64,000 bases of DNA from Dolomedes plantarius (Eukaryota; Arthropoda; Arachnida; Araneae; Dolomedidae). This document shows, piece by piece, positions 47,700 through 60,050 of this stretch. Numbering within the stretch: position 1 is the first letter of the stretch; the number at the start of each line of letters is the position of its first letter. The notes under the pieces were generated by a model, which was given only the letters and a program-made list of their open reading frames with translations, was not told where the DNA came from and ran no database searches. The translations under genes were made by a program, and so were the position numbers. The stretch lies in the NCBI GenBank assembly GCA_907164885.2, contig OU015493.1, forward strand, positions 220,492,781 through 220,556,780, in the 5' to 3' direction.

Positions 47700-49393
47700 A
47701 TGAATCGAAAAGCAAGAAGCCAAAAAGGTTGTTTTAATGAAAGTTGCGAAAATTTAAACATTTTTAAAAATGAACGATTCAAATAATCGACCCGGTTGTA
47801 GTTCTTATGGAAACAAATCACGAGCTGAAGGTAATAATTCTCTAGACAAAATAGATACAGATATTATGAATATTTCTAAACCTGAACCAATTCAAGCGGA
47901 AATTGTAGTTCTTCCACAACGGATTGATACAGAAATAGACTCATCTGTCAAAGGGGGAATTTTCAGAAGCTCTAACTACTGAACAAAAAACGTAAAATTA
48001 TTTGCCACAGACCTTGTCCACTTAAGGGTCTTTCACTGAAGATTCGGCTGGTCACAATGTAAACAGAGGGTTCAACGAGAAACATTACTATAAATATAGC
48101 GGACGTTTAAACACCGAAGGCAAAGTTTGTGTTATTCAACAGAAAAAAAAATTGTTACTGTAATCCATACTGGCTATTTGATGAGTCAGCTTTAGCTTTC
48201 GTAAGAGGAACATCTGACAGGGCGCTTTTAGCAAGAAATATTGAAATCCACGAAGAATCACACCAACATGGAATTTTTTGCGAGGTTCACTATAGATGGA
48301 AAAGAGATTCAACTATAGACATTGTTAGTCACCAAGAGATTTTGAGATGCTTTCATCAATCCTAACCAGATTCCAGAGCTTAAGGAATGATTGGGAGTTT
48401 GTTAAAAACGATACTCTCAAGTTATCGGTTATATGGAATATTGAACCTAGTTTTTCCAAATAAACATTCCGTCGTGTGAAAAAATTGTTTGATGAATTAC
48501 AAGTAGATGAACGCATTAAAAACAGCGAAGAAGGTTTTAAAGTCGGGGTGTTTTATAAAGCAATGGATTTAATAATTAATCAATGAACTATTAAATTTGA
48601 ATCCGCTGGACTATTATGTATAATTTTAAAGGTTTATAACCTGCATATCTCGTCACGGAAACTGATAAAAGTATTCTGGATGGATCAGAATTGTTAGAAT
48701 CGGCATATCTTTCCAACATTTCACCTAGTTTGGACCTGAACTGCTTCGATTTAAAATGTGCTTTTATATTCAATTAAAATAAATTACTTCTATACGCGAA
48801 GTTGCTGGACTACTTTTAAATCACACCTCACACTGAAGTAATTTCTTTGACATTATTACATCCTGCCTGATGTTTTGACTTTACCGTTGACGACAGCGAC
48901 AGCAGAACAAAGTTTTTCAAAGCTAAAATTAATCAAATCATTTTTAAGAAGCAGCATGTCACAACACAGTCTTAGCTCTTTGGCCATTATATCAACTGAA
49001 AAAACAATAGCTTGGCAACTTGATCTGGAGAAAGTGATTGACCGATTTGAAACGTAAAAGGGAGAAAACATTTTTATTTTTTTATGTGGAAACCAAATAC
49101 ACTTAAGTACACCTTTAGTATTTCAATGCAGTTTATAAAATATGTACTAAATATTAGTTGGTACTCCATATCTAAAACATTATAATTTGTTTTATTATTA
49201 TATTTAGATTTATTAAATTGAATATCTTATTGTTGAAATGTCTTGAATTTCAAATACATTGTTATTAAGTATGTTTTTAAATCGAAATAAGAAGATTAGA
49301 CAGAAAACAAATTTCGCCAGATCACTTCCGAGAAACAAGTGGGCGCACTGATTTTACTTGTTCCAGGGCGCTGAATATGTAGCTACACCACTG
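47700..49393 (+). mobile_element. Decayed hAT (ZMYM1-like) element
   Basis: Coding remnants run from about 47703 to 49057, and the right end is GTAGCTACACCACTG at 49393. Inverted, this is CAGTGGTGTAGCTAC, the typical terminus of this hAT group. No left terminus was found, so the left boundary is the start of recognisable coding sequence. No 8-bp target duplication could be tested. Confidence 0.65.
47770..49057 (+). pseudogene. hAT transposase (ZMYM1-like), degenerate
   Basis: A first open stretch MNDSNNRPGCSSYGNKSRAE encodes a polar N-terminal tail. Around 48030-48120 frames read STYGSFTEDSAGHNVNRGFN, resembling the TTF-type zinc finger region of ZMYM1-like proteins (usually H-x-x-W...). Scattered blocks follow between stops. 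The best preserved part is the C-terminal dimerisation domain at 48878-49057: LPLTTATAEQSFSKLKLIKS, FLRSSMSQHSLSSLAIISTE and DLEKVIDRFE, stop at 49055-49057. It preserves the A-E-x-S-F-S-K-L-K core better than the copy at 9935. Many stops and frameshifts make it non-functional. Confidence 0.8.
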
Positions 49394-49552
49394 ATTAGCA
49401 CACTGACACTTTCCGACAATAGCAGCTTTGTTTCGCACCATACAACGTCATCTACTAGCGCAAACTCAAAGTTCTTCGCGTTTAACCAATGCCGCAAAAA
49501 CAAGTTTCACGTTCATTGAGAATTTTATTTTAAAGGCCGAAGTTTTGCTTTC

Positions 49553-49620
49553 TTCGAAATCGGCTTTAAACTGTAGGTACTGGTCTGACACCTGAAGGTC
49601 CTCGTGTAGCAAAAAAGGAC
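49553..49620 (+). mobile_element. SINE 3'-body fragment
   Basis: ATCGGCTTTAAACTGTAGGT and CCTCGTGTAGCAAAAA occur in the same order as in the SINE at 62990-63170 (ATCGGCTTTAAGCAGTAGGT and CGTCGTGTAGCAATAAAA). The tRNA-like head is absent, so the copy is 5' truncated or the match is a shared tail module. Confidence 0.55.
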
Positions 49621-51908
49621 AGTTGGTTCTGGATTCAACGAACCATCTAGTAAACGAAGATGTATTAACTTTCCAAATTCCCATCTCATGTGTTTACTGT
49701 TAAACAAAACCCCCACAAAAACTTCAAAGTAAATTTGACGTCACTTTATCTTATATCGCTTTATAAAAATTGTAGTTTTAGTATGGAAATATCACTGAAA
49801 AAAATCAAATTGCGCGTTTATGGATATATGGGAATTTTTAGGGTCGCTTTGTTCTCTAATATCTTCTAAAAGTTTCTTTGTTTGAAGAAATTTAATTTAA
49901 ACATTTTCTTCACACTAAACAGCGAAGATTCCTCCACATAGTATGGTGATTAGCTCGCTATCGATTTCGGCCTAAGGCATCGACTAACCCCCCTCCACCC
50001 GTTGCATAACCAACAAGTTTCAATTTTGATAATGTTATCTATAAAAAGTGGAGATGTGCTTGCGAGAATGCCCTTAGGGCAACTGCATTGGAAGAAGAAA
50101 AAAAAGTAAACGATGGTCTTTTAAATGCTTTTTAAATTCACAATTTAAATATTTATTGTACAAAATACACTTCTCTTGGGTACCAATGGGTCCTTTGCAT
50201 ACTCCTTAATTAAGTTTTGGAATCCCTTCCCCCGGAAACTTTTACCACTGCTAAATTCGAAATAGTTGTTTCACGTTGTATCATTTTTTATCACCTAAAA
50301 TCTCTATATCAATTCAAACTGTCGACATATCGATTTGTTCTCCCTTTTTATACAGATCTTTTCCCCCTTATTGTATTTTTGAGAGCGGCTGTATGCGCGT
50401 TCGCTATTTTCAATTACATCCCAGCTCTCTTTTAAAAGCTCCACTTATTTTGAGGTCTGTTGGCTGAGGGGAGGGGGGATTCTCAGCCTCTGCTGCTCCT
50501 CCAGCATTCTCTGGAAGATCGATACTGCTTGAATCTTAATCAAATTGGTGTCAATAAATGCATGCTCACGAAATAAATCCATTTATTTCAATCAATTTAT
50601 TTCAGAGGAAAGTTTCCGCCCCGGGGCTTTTTTTTTCTTGGAAGGGGGGGGGGACATGCTCCGAAGAGATCATATGTCACGGTTTGTTGCGAATTTTTTC
50701 TTTAAATCCCCAGACGAATTTTTTTCAGAGGCGTTGGGAAGATCGCTTGATGAATGTTGGAATCTGGTTACACGATTTACCATTAGTATCCTATCAGCAG
50801 TTTAGATTTGAAAATCTTCTCCTCTTATATCACGTTTTCGTTGAGATGAGGACTGACAGGATGTTACATTAAAATTTAAACTCAGTCGTATTTTGATTTC
50901 TGACTTTTAGTGTGACAGAAGGATAAGTCATCGCTTTTATCATTCAGTCATAACAGCAGATAAGAAATGAAGATATCGCATTAATACTTTCAATTAAATT
51001 CATGTAAATGAATTCCTCAAGATCTTGATTTTAGATCCTCGCAATAACATATAAGGGGAGATGAAATAATTTTATAATTCCGACTGCAAACGGCAGTAAA
51101 AGGAGGGCTAAATTGGAATTTCCAAAGTACAAAAAAGCTTTTTTACTGACCTCAGGATTTTCTCTTCCTGGTAAAGGCCATTAGTCCTGTAGATCGAAGT
51201 TAGATTAGAATGAACGATTCGTATGAAACATACAGGGTTAAAAATACAGTTTAAGACCTGCAGTACTGTGTAATCAGTTGAGCGTTTCTGGAACCATATG
51301 GCTCTTATTACGTTCTGCGTGTCTCTGACATTTTCAGAAGGATTCCTTATTTCATTTCCATTGTAGGTAGTGAGCTGGTCAATAAGGACATCCTTTAACC
51401 GTCCCTTGCCACTTAGAAGTTTATTGTCACGCAACTTTTTACCCCGGAATTCATTTATTTAGTTTTGTAAACGAGCACCCATTACCATGCTAAATGCCTC
51501 TAGATAGTGTAAAAGTTAAGCATAATGCTTTCCAAGGATATTCATAAATAATAGAGATATTATATACAAAAAATAGAAAGATCTCTTTTTAGAATTATCA
51601 CGTTTTTTGAAAGCTGTGAAAGGCAAGCCGTGACCAAACAAGGAAGAAAAATTTTGTGTCTGTCTGAATTACTAAAAACCCCCTTCCTGTAACGGAAATG
51701 AAAACTCTTATTTCTCAAAAGTCACACGTCCTGGTCGGTTTCTAGACCATCCCTGCGATCTGAGGATAGCCCAGTCTTTGTATTCCCTCCCTCACATTCC
51801 CACTCAATTTCTGTTGTTACCAAAAAGAAGTACTTTAGATTTTTGAGCCAGTGAAGCAGAGTTTCGGCTCCACAAATTTACTTGTTCAAAATTTTTATTT
51901 GAAGGGAA
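49621..51908. other. Unassigned AT-rich spacer
   Basis: Short frames in 50217-50872 and 51108-51434 show no recognisable motif. A G run lies near 50645. No termini were recognised. Confidence 0.45.
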
Positions 51909-52099
51909 CACAGAGAAAAAAAAGTTGGTCGGTGAACTCACTTTGCTGGGTTGAAATCCACTGCACAGTGGAACTCGCTTTTGGTGAGTCGAACAACCCA
52001 CATTGGAAAGTGGGTCCTACAATCCACTTTCGAAAACGGGTACATTTACCTGCCTTTGTGAGTTTAAAAACTCTTTGAATGAGTTAATTAAAGCGAGTT

Positions 52100-52155
52100 G
52101 TGTATTGAGCCTATATATATATATATATATAATTTTTAATATATATATATATACA
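52100..52155. repeat. (TA)n microsatellite
   Basis: Two TA runs, about 52114-52131 and 52139-52153, separated by ATTTTTA. Confidence 0.9.
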
Positions 52156-53323
52156 CACATTTAATTATTTTTTTAATATTATAAGACACAGATCATTTAA
52201 AGCTTTGGTAATAATTCCTAGTTACTGCATTATGTATCTCAGTTTGAAGCAAGTGATTTATAATTTTATTCCAGACACCTTTATTTGATACTTGCCATCC
52301 TGAGAACTATAAATTATATAAAGATGACATTGTTTGCGTTGAATTAAAATGAATCAAATTAGCACTTCTTTAATCTATTGAACATTAAAAATATTATTAT
52401 TAAAAGTTATAAAGCATACTTCACAACTAGTAATAAATACTTACACTTAAAAAAAAATTCTTTTTATCTTTAACTTTTGCAGTACATTAGCCTTCATGTT
52501 TAAAAGAATTTTCCAAAATGCCTAGTATGAAAGTGTTTGCATCGAATTTTTTAAATGAAATTTTGTTACCCAAATTAGATAATCATTTAAATTTTATACA
52601 GCTAAAATGACAACTCAGAACAATAACATTAGTTTGTAAAATAAACAAACTTCAAATTATGTTTTTAATATTAGATAAGAAAAATTGCCACTTTACTTTA
52701 TACATGCCATGAAAATTTTGAAAAACAATCTCCCCCCCCCCTCCCTATTCTGCATGAATATTAATTCAATTTGAATTTTCCAGCTACCTTATTATCATTA
52801 CAGAATTCCTTCTGTTTTAAGGTGTTTATATAAAACTAAAATGTATCAAATCTTTAGGAGAATAAATTAGTTTATAAACTGACTATTATTAGTATAAAAG
52901 GAAAAGAATTCATAGAATTTTGAATTAGTTATCTAGATAGATCATCATCTGTTACAAGATATTTCTTTTATTTCCTACTCTCTTATTTACTTATTCACAA
53001 ACACACACTTCCACACATAAATGCAATGTATAGATGAATTTTAAAAACCTGATTTCACCCTCTAGTTTATCCATTTTTCTAAATTCGACCATGTCAAATG
53101 AGTTTATAATTAAATGTTATCGCCAGATGGTATCATCTGTAGATTTGGATTTTAGAATGAACTTGGACTTAACAACACAACTTATATGTACACACAAATA
53201 GATATACATACGTATACTACTCGTAGCATTGCATGAAACAAACTGCATGCTTTTACTTTTTTTCAGTGGTTCTAAGCTTTTTTAAAATCTTGATGAGTTA
53301 TTAATAAATGTTGTAGGAAGCGC

Positions 53324-53416
53324 ATAACAGGAACACACAGCTCATTAACATCTGTAAAATAAGTTGTCAAACTTATATTTTCTAGTGGATATTTAGAAGC
53401 TGTGTGTTCCTGTTAT
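53324..53416 (+). ncRNA. Pre-miRNA-like hairpin (candidate)
   Basis: ATAACAGGAACACACAGCT (53324-53342) is the exact reverse complement of AGCTGTGTGTTCCTGTTAT (53398-53416). Beyond this 19-bp stem the arms remain partly complementary: CATTAACATC pairs imperfectly with GATATTTAGA, and AAAATAAG with CTTATATTTT, closing on a loop of about 8 nt (TTGTCAAA). The total of 93 nt and a stem of about 40 bp with bulges resembles an animal pre-miRNA. I do not recognise a known seed. The alternative is a tiny palindromic MITE. It lies inside the candidate CACAGAG element. Confidence 0.4.
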
Positions 53417-53586
53417 ATCAGTAGATGTCAAAAATTACTTTTAGAAATCGTATTCTTGTTTTTTTTAAATCATAAAAATCAATTTATTCATTAAAATTGC
53501 ATTCAATTAAGAGTTTTCTATGATGAGATTTTTATGTAATGTAAAAATAATTTTAATACATAATGTTTAGATATTACATACATGTA

Positions 53587-53608
53587 CGCACACACACACA
53601 CACACACA
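53587..53608. repeat. (CA)n microsatellite
   Basis: A short CA run. Confidence 0.9.
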
Positions 53609-53883
53609 AGCACATGGAAGATTTGAGACAAGAAAAACCTAATATCATGATATGCTAACCATATACAGCTATAATTCATATATGAGTTATATGTTAAACA
53701 TGCAATAGCTTACGCGATTGTCGCAACTTTAGCCTTACACAACAATTTCAAATTTAAACAAATAGCAAATCTTCCGTTACAAGGCCTCACATTTCTATTG
53801 TGTTGAAGTATGCTCTTTAATTCGGATTTACATGAAGGATTTTGCATATATTTTAATGTTCAAAAGATTAAAAATGTACTTAC

Positions 53884-53928
53884 ATGCACTATAACACGTG
53901 GACACTCCGTTTCGTCGACAAACGCCAT
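53884..53928 (-). CDS. Possible first coding exon (15 codons) with splice donor
   Basis: On the minus strand ATG at 53928-53926 lies in an AAAATGG context. It opens MAFVDETECPRVIVH, ending at CAT followed at once by GTAAGT (53883-53878), a strong splice donor in phase 0. Upstream of the ATG is a GC-rich, CpG-containing stretch (about 53940-54090) that could be 5' UTR or promoter-proximal sequence. No second exon was identified, and the segment lies in the right arm of the candidate CACAGAG element, so it may be the start of that element's own gene. I do not recognise the protein. This is an inference from signal quality alone. Confidence 0.25.
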
Positions 53929-54198
53929 TTTTCCTATTTCCCCAGCCAAAAAGCTACTAATTGCTTCAAAGTACAGCTTTCGACCCGCTTCCGACCCTCT
54001 TCCGAAGAAAATCTCCCGCAGCGCGAGCCACGAAAACGGGAAAATCTCATCAACCCGCAAACAAGATATTCAGCTCGCTTTGGGGTGAGGCGGTGAACAC
54101 ATTAGATAGGTCAGTCGACCCATTTTATTTTCAACCCACATGAAGTGTGTTTGAAAACCTGGAGCTTTCGAAAACTGACCGGCTTTTTTTTCTCTGTG

Positions 54199-56032
54199 AA
54201 CTCACTGTAGGAAATTTTAATGCATCACTGAAATAGTACAGGTTTCTAGGCACCAGAGTAGGAGGCTCGTGGTTTGATTTCTTCTCCTGTCCAATGGTTG
54301 TTTCAGTGCAAAAAGGACGCAGTTAAAAAAGGACGTTGGTTAGGAACAAACATTCCTTGAGTAATAAAGCAACTAAAATTTGTCTAAAAAAAGCACTAGT
54401 AATATTGTACTGGGCCATTTTGAGCTGTCTCTGCTCGACTGAACAATAACCGGTCCTTAGATACTCCCATGATCAAAATAATAAACTCTTAAACTTAATT
54501 GCTACCCCAAATTCATATAATTCATGACCACTACACTTGGAGGTGCAACTTGACTCCTCTGGATTCTCATGAGACAGGAGTAACTCATTTCAACTTCCCG
54601 AACAGGGTTTAAAATACAATTTAAGAAGGTACATCGGGTGACCCTGCAGATCTTGAGGCCTAATATTAAGACTTAACAGCAATTTCCCTTTGGTATATTT
54701 CTAATGACAGGTTAAGAAATGCATATTTTTTAATTCTCTTTCTGGCTGTTGAAAAAGGAATTTAAATGCAATGCGCGTTTCATTGAAATATCTTTATATT
54801 TCAGCTTAATTGTTTCAAGAAATAATTTTATTTTTCTTGTGAGAGATGTCTTGAACAACTTATAACTTTAAAAACTAAGCCCTTTCAGTTGAAACGTTTG
54901 CCTTCAAACGCAGATAAAAGAATTCAATTTTTTTTACCAATCTGTGATTTGTAAAACACCAGGAGGAAAATTCTCTATATCTAAATATTAGGACTTAAGA
55001 CCGGCTTTGCTTTACCCATGCATCAAAGTAAACTACTACAACGGCAGTATCAGAGAGCTAATCCTCAATCTGGCCGCTTCCACATTATTAGTTGCTATAA
55101 AGTAACAGAATCAGTTAAAATATTCAGTGTAACTCTCTACTTTTCTTGGGTATGCCTTTCGTACATTCCTTATGATCAGCAGAGGGCTATTAATTAAACG
55201 ACAGCAAAAGAAAACCGGACGAAGAAAGCTTACATTTAAGGGACGTGAATGTGGAACACACTTTTCCATTGATAAAATTTACTCTCCAAACATTACTTCT
55301 AGGACTGTATTCTAAAATTCTTTGCAATCCGTAGCTAAAATATTTTGTTATAGGTTTACAATGGAAATAATTGGCGGTTTATAATAACATAGAACATTAT
55401 TTAACAAATTGTTACTACATACCCAAAATCGTTTAACGAAGTCGAATATTTTCCCCTTAGAAGTAATGCCGTGGTCATAGCTATTATTTATGTTTCTTGT
55501 ATACCCATGTACATAAAAAACTTGTATATTCAACTTTTTCTGTCACTGAAATTACACTTTATTGTTTATTTTAGTCACTTTGAATATCTTTCCGTTTTAT
55601 CAGGATAACATTTAATTTCTTTTAACATTACTTGACAGATATTAATTACTTGTACTTAAAAATCATTTTTATTTATTTGTAATAACCAATTTGATTTCCC
55701 AACGACCATTTTCTAGCACAAAGTTCTTCTACAAATTGTTCGGCTTTAACTTATGAATTGTTTTTCTTAAAAAAATTTCTTTCATCACTTACCTTTTCGC
55801 AGACAACAAAATGTTTAGCCACTCATAGACTTATAAGAGTTTAGGTTCAGCGAAAAGCCAATTAGATCATTACTTAATGACGACAAATTTGATTAAAAAT
55901 CGCGTGATTTACCTTCTCCTAATGGTAAACATTTTCTTCATTATATATGTTATCGGAAAGCCTTCTAGTACAAAATCTATCGCTTTCCGAACAAGTCGGT
56001 TGACTTGTAGTTTTATCACTACTTATCAACAG
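54199..56032. other. Unassigned AT-rich spacer
   Basis: No gene or element signature recognised. Confidence 0.45.
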
Positions 56033-58800
56033 TTAAGGGGACAGGGACGTGAAAATCTTTCAAAAATTCGAATTTTCAGTTTGGTACTTAAAAAATTGGG
56101 GACATTTCCCTGATTCGAAAAATATATAATTTGTACTGTTTCCGTCTCTAGAACAGGGAAAATTTTAAAATTAAACTTGTAAACAAAGATTGCCACGCCC
56201 ATTTAAAGGGACAGTTGCTTGTTTTGATTCCCTGTCCTTTCAAACACTTTCATTACTATCGTCATTTTAACTGCAAACTCAATGATTATTAACGGCGCAC
56301 TTCTTATCGCAGATGTATTCCAAGCTGTGTGTTTTTTTCTGACCTTCAAATCGTGTTGTTTACTCTTGCCTTGTGCGTTTTACTTCGCTTGCTTTCATCG
56401 TGTTCGCTGCTTTCATCGCATTTTCCTGCTATAATTTTTTTATATTATTTTATACCTTATTTTGTTTAATATTTATCCAAGTTTACTTCCTTTTGCTATG
56501 CCTCGAATAAAAAAATTCGTTAAAAGAAAGTATTATGGAGGTGTAAAAAGAACTGTAACAAGTGAAACGAATTACGATCAAATGAACGACAGTGCGTCAG
56601 GTAAAAAAATACATGTTTCTGAAATCGATGAGAATGCTTCTGTTAAAGGAAACTTTAATATTATTGTTAACATAGACATTCTAAAAACTTTAATAAATAC
56701 AGTTGTACTGTGTAAAAATTGTGGTTCTGAAAACAGTTTCGATGTGTATGAAGATGTTGGCAGTCGCAAAGGTCTGGCTACAAGTTTAGTGTTGTTCTGC
56801 ATAAACTGTAGACATTCCACATCCTCTATGACATCATATGCTTCCAAAGTTTATGATATCAATATGCGATTAGTGTACTCAATGAGATGCCTTGGTAAAG
56901 GCAAAAAAGCTGCAGATATATTCTGTGGAATGATGAATTTACCTCCTCCTCCTGCAAAGTTTGAACGGTATAAGGAAAAATTGATGAATGCCTTATATAA
57001 TGTTAGTTCCAAATCAATGATCAATGCAGTAAATGAAACTATAGAATCACAGGATGGTGATACAGACATAGTTACTGCTTTCGACGGGACGTGGCAGAAA
57101 AGGGGGCATACATCATTGAATGGAGTTGTGTGTGCCACTTCCCTTGAAAATGGAAAAGTTTTGGATATAAAGTGCCTAACTAAATATTGTTTTTTGTGTA
57201 AATCCAAAAAGGAAATCCCTCACGAGTGTGAAAAAAATTTTCAAGGATATAGTGGCGGAAATGGAAGCCGCTGGCGTTCTCAGCATTTTCCGTCGCTCAG
57301 AGGTCACACGCAATGTACGCTATGTGAAATACCTGGGCGATGGAGACTCTAAAGGATTTTTATCTGTTACAGAGGCCAAAGTGTATGGCAATGATATTGA
57401 AGTCGAAAAGCTGGAATGTATTGGCCACATCCAAAAAAGGATGGGGGGTCGACTTAGGTCTTTACGAAAAAATCTAAAAAATAATAAACTTGCTGATGGG
57501 AAAATTATTTCTGGTCGTGGACGACTGACTGACAATGAAATAAATAAACTGCAAAATTATTATGGTTTAGCCATAAGACGTAATACTAACAAGACAGTTG
57601 ATGATATGGCTAAATCCATATGGAGTATTTATTTTCATAAATTGTCAAAAGATGACAATCCACAACATGGCCTGTGTCCTGTAGGATGTGACAGCTGGTG
57701 TGGCTTCAATCGAGCTAAAGAAACTGGTGAGAAGTATGTACATAAAAACTCATTGCCCGAAGCAGTTTTAACTGCCATAAAGCCAGTTTTTAGAAGCCTT
57801 GCTGATAAGAAGCTTCTAGAAAAGTGTTTGCATGGCTGTACACAGAACCCAAATGAGAGTTTTAACAGCTGTATCTGGGAAAGGGTTCCAAAAACAAAGT
57901 TTGTAGGCATTAATACACTAAAAATTGGTGTTATGGATGCCGTAATATGCTTCAATGATGGTATGTACAGCCGAACAAAAGTGTTTGAAGCAATGAATAT
58001 TAATCCTGGCTCAAATATGAGAGCTTCACTTCGCAAAATTGACAAAACTAGAATTTGCGAAGCTGAGATCAAAGTGCAAAAGCACACAAAAGAAGCCAGG
58101 AAACATAAAAAAATTATTAAAAAACAGGCAGATAATAAAGAAATACAAAAACAACAAGATTACATGCCTGGAATGTTTTAAAAATATTAAAATTTATAAA
58201 AATTGGGTATGTAAAGTGTTTTTTTAAGTTTTCTCAAAATGATATTTTTTCATCTTTTGGTACACTTTTTGAAAATACTATTGCAGCTATACATGTGAAA
58301 CTTCACTGTATTATTAAAATAGTAGTTTTACATCTACTGAATTGAAAATTTTTTATATAAAAGTTATAAAATGTTTTTAATATGAAATGAAATATTTAAA
58401 AAAAAGCATTTTTTGCTATATAAATTTTATAATTTTTTAAAATATATATGTATGCCTTTATGAAAAATATATTGTATTCACAGTGTTAAACACAGTATAT
58501 ATAAGGTCCATGCAAATTTTGAAGGTAAGATCTTATTTAGTTTTTTAGTAAAATGTACCTGAAAAGACACTATAATTTTTCATGGTAAAAAAAGTATGTT
58601 TTTTTGCATTGTTATATAAAATATCATTATAAACTAATATATGTAAATTTTACACCAAAATGCTCACAATTACAGCATTTATCTGTGGTTAAAAAATTAT
58701 TATAATATTTAAGTAACTAAAAAAGTTATGGCTACATAAACAATAGCAAAAATTTCGGCTTTTCCATTTGTCGAAAAGGTCCCTAGGTAAATAGGATTAA
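56033..58800 (+). mobile_element. DNA transposon carrying the Mutator-like transposase (bounds tentative)
   Basis: The transposase gene (56498-58181) must belong to an element. TTAA occurs at 56033-56036, followed by GGGGACAGGGACG, and again at 58797-58800, with GGTCCCTAGG about 10 bp inside. The shared GGGAC/GTCCC is suggestive of weak inverted termini but not proof. The bounds are therefore the outer candidates only. Confidence 0.4.
56498..58181 (+). pseudogene. Mutator-like transposase (PF20700-type), one frameshift
   Basis: Start MPRIKKFVKRKYYGG at 56498 is preferred over an ATG 12 codons upstream because family members open with a basic MPR/K stretch. A zinc-ribbon-like pair follows (CKNCGSEN and CINCRHS, about 56713-56815). 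Next comes TAFDGTWQKRGHTSLNGVV (about 57073-57129), probably with the first catalytic Asp. KYCFLCKSKK and HECEKNFQGYSGG lead to 57259. There the frame breaks: GGAAATGG carries one A too many, and reading resumes at ATG 57261 (MEAAGVLSIFRRSE). The second frame holds YLGDGDSKGF (second Asp), ECIGHIQKRMGGRLR, LQNYYGLAIRRN, NPQHGLCPVG-DSWC and NPNESFNSCIWERVPK, then a basic coiled-coil tail ending at 58181. Combined length is about 560 residues, apparently full length, with no other stop. A sequencing error could explain the lesion, in which case the gene is intact. A Kolobok-like affinity is possible. Confidence 0.85.
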
Positions 58801-59280
58801 AAGCACTTCAGCCTTTCCACACATTTTTTTTCAAAGTTCAGTTTTTTTCAACAAATCCTATTTTGAACTAGATAACGACTTGCGGTTATTTTGTCATAGT
58901 AATTAATCACTTAACTATGATCGAAACTACTTTAAGCTTAACAAAGAAATTGAAATTTCACGATCATAATTACGGATTTCTGAACCGGGTGCCTGGGGAA
59001 ATTTTTAGAACCGAAAACCCAGTTCCAATGGTTGTAAAACCGGGTATTCGGAAGTAGAAAATCATAGGTTTACAAGCAACGTTTTAATATTTTATCTAGC
59101 TTCATAATTTATCACTACCTAAATCGTTTGAACCCTTTATTTTGAGGGTATCCACAGTATTCCCTACTAGATCTTCCTAAACCATCTCAGAAGATAATCC
59201 TCTCAAAAGATATGCCATCGAGTGACATTTGCTTTGACTGATTTATTTAACAGAAAATTATCAAAAGAAATTTTACTTAA
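58182..59280. other. AT-rich spacer, partly 3' region of the transposon
   Basis: No coding motif. It is strongly AT-rich, and the part to about 58800 probably belongs to the transposon. Confidence 0.45.
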
Positions 59281-60050
59281 TCTATATATATATAACAGTT
59301 CCGTAACTGACTGACTGACTGACATATAACGCACAGACCAAACCGCTGGACCTAAAGGGCTGAAATTTTGCATGGCGATTCTTCTTATAGTCTAGGGATG
59401 CACTACGAAAGATTTAAAAAAAATTCTTCTTAGATTTTTTAAATAAATTTTTAAGCTGTTTTTGTAACTTTTTTAAGTTTTCATTTAAAATAATAATTTA
59501 AGGGTTATAAAATTTATATCACGAGAAAGATCCTAAAAATTCCTCTAAAATGAAATATTTTCGAATCTTTACCTCCATTTTCTCATTTATGGTGAATTTT
59601 TAAAGATTAATTTTTAGAATTTAATTTATTGAATGATGATCACGTGGTTTCTTTCCTTTTTCTGATACTTTAAACTAATTTTGCGTCCCGTGCATAATAA
59701 CGAAATAGACAAAACAAATTTCTTGCTAATGCGGCAGACGATTGGACATTATCCAAAAAAATATTCTAATACAGTAAAAGATATGTTCCTCAAATTGTAC
59801 TACATTAACTGTACTATATTCTGTTGTATGTTCAATTAGATTTAATTTGAATATTTTCTTCTACATTATTTTGTCTATAAAAATATCCGTTGCGATTTTT
59901 TTATAAATATATTTTTTTGTTTTTTTTTACACCAATTGAATACATTGATCGTTGTATTTATTATATATATATATATATATATATTGGCATTAATTGCATA
60001 CATTGACCGTTGTATTTAATTTGAATGTACTCCATAGCGAAGTACGGGTA
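59281..60050 (+). mobile_element. Non-autonomous Helitron-like fragment
   Basis: The left end TCTATATATATATAACAG, preceded by A, continues with CTGACTGACTGACTGAC, GCACAGACCAAACCGCTGG and CTGAAATTTTGCATGG. This is the usual order of a Helitron 5' end (TCTATA start, TGTC/CTGA-type repeat, AAACCGCTGGAC, GAAATTTTGCA box). On the right, CATAGCGAAGTACGGGTA at about 60033 resembles the GCGAAGC-CGGGT 3' region, but the terminal hairpin and CTRR are not clear. No Rep/helicase gene is present. Confidence 0.65.

Larger units (their letters stand above)
51909..54198. mobile_element. Candidate DNA transposon with CACAGAG inverted termini
   Basis: The left end CACAGAGAAAAAAAAGTTGG and the right end, read inverted, CACAGAGAAAAAAAAGCCGG match in 18 of 20 bases, and both are followed by TC and a GT-rich block. 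A diverged copy of the left arm is at 31273, so this is a repeated family. The superfamily is unknown: the flanks (GGGAA and AACTC) give no clear target duplication beyond AA. No transposase is recognised in the 2.3 kb interior. The region could instead be two independent arms of a smaller repeat in opposite orientation. Confidence 0.5.

Noticed and set aside
57635..58087. 150-codon minus-strand frame
   Set aside because: It is antisense to the Mutator-like transposase second frame, whose motifs are clear.
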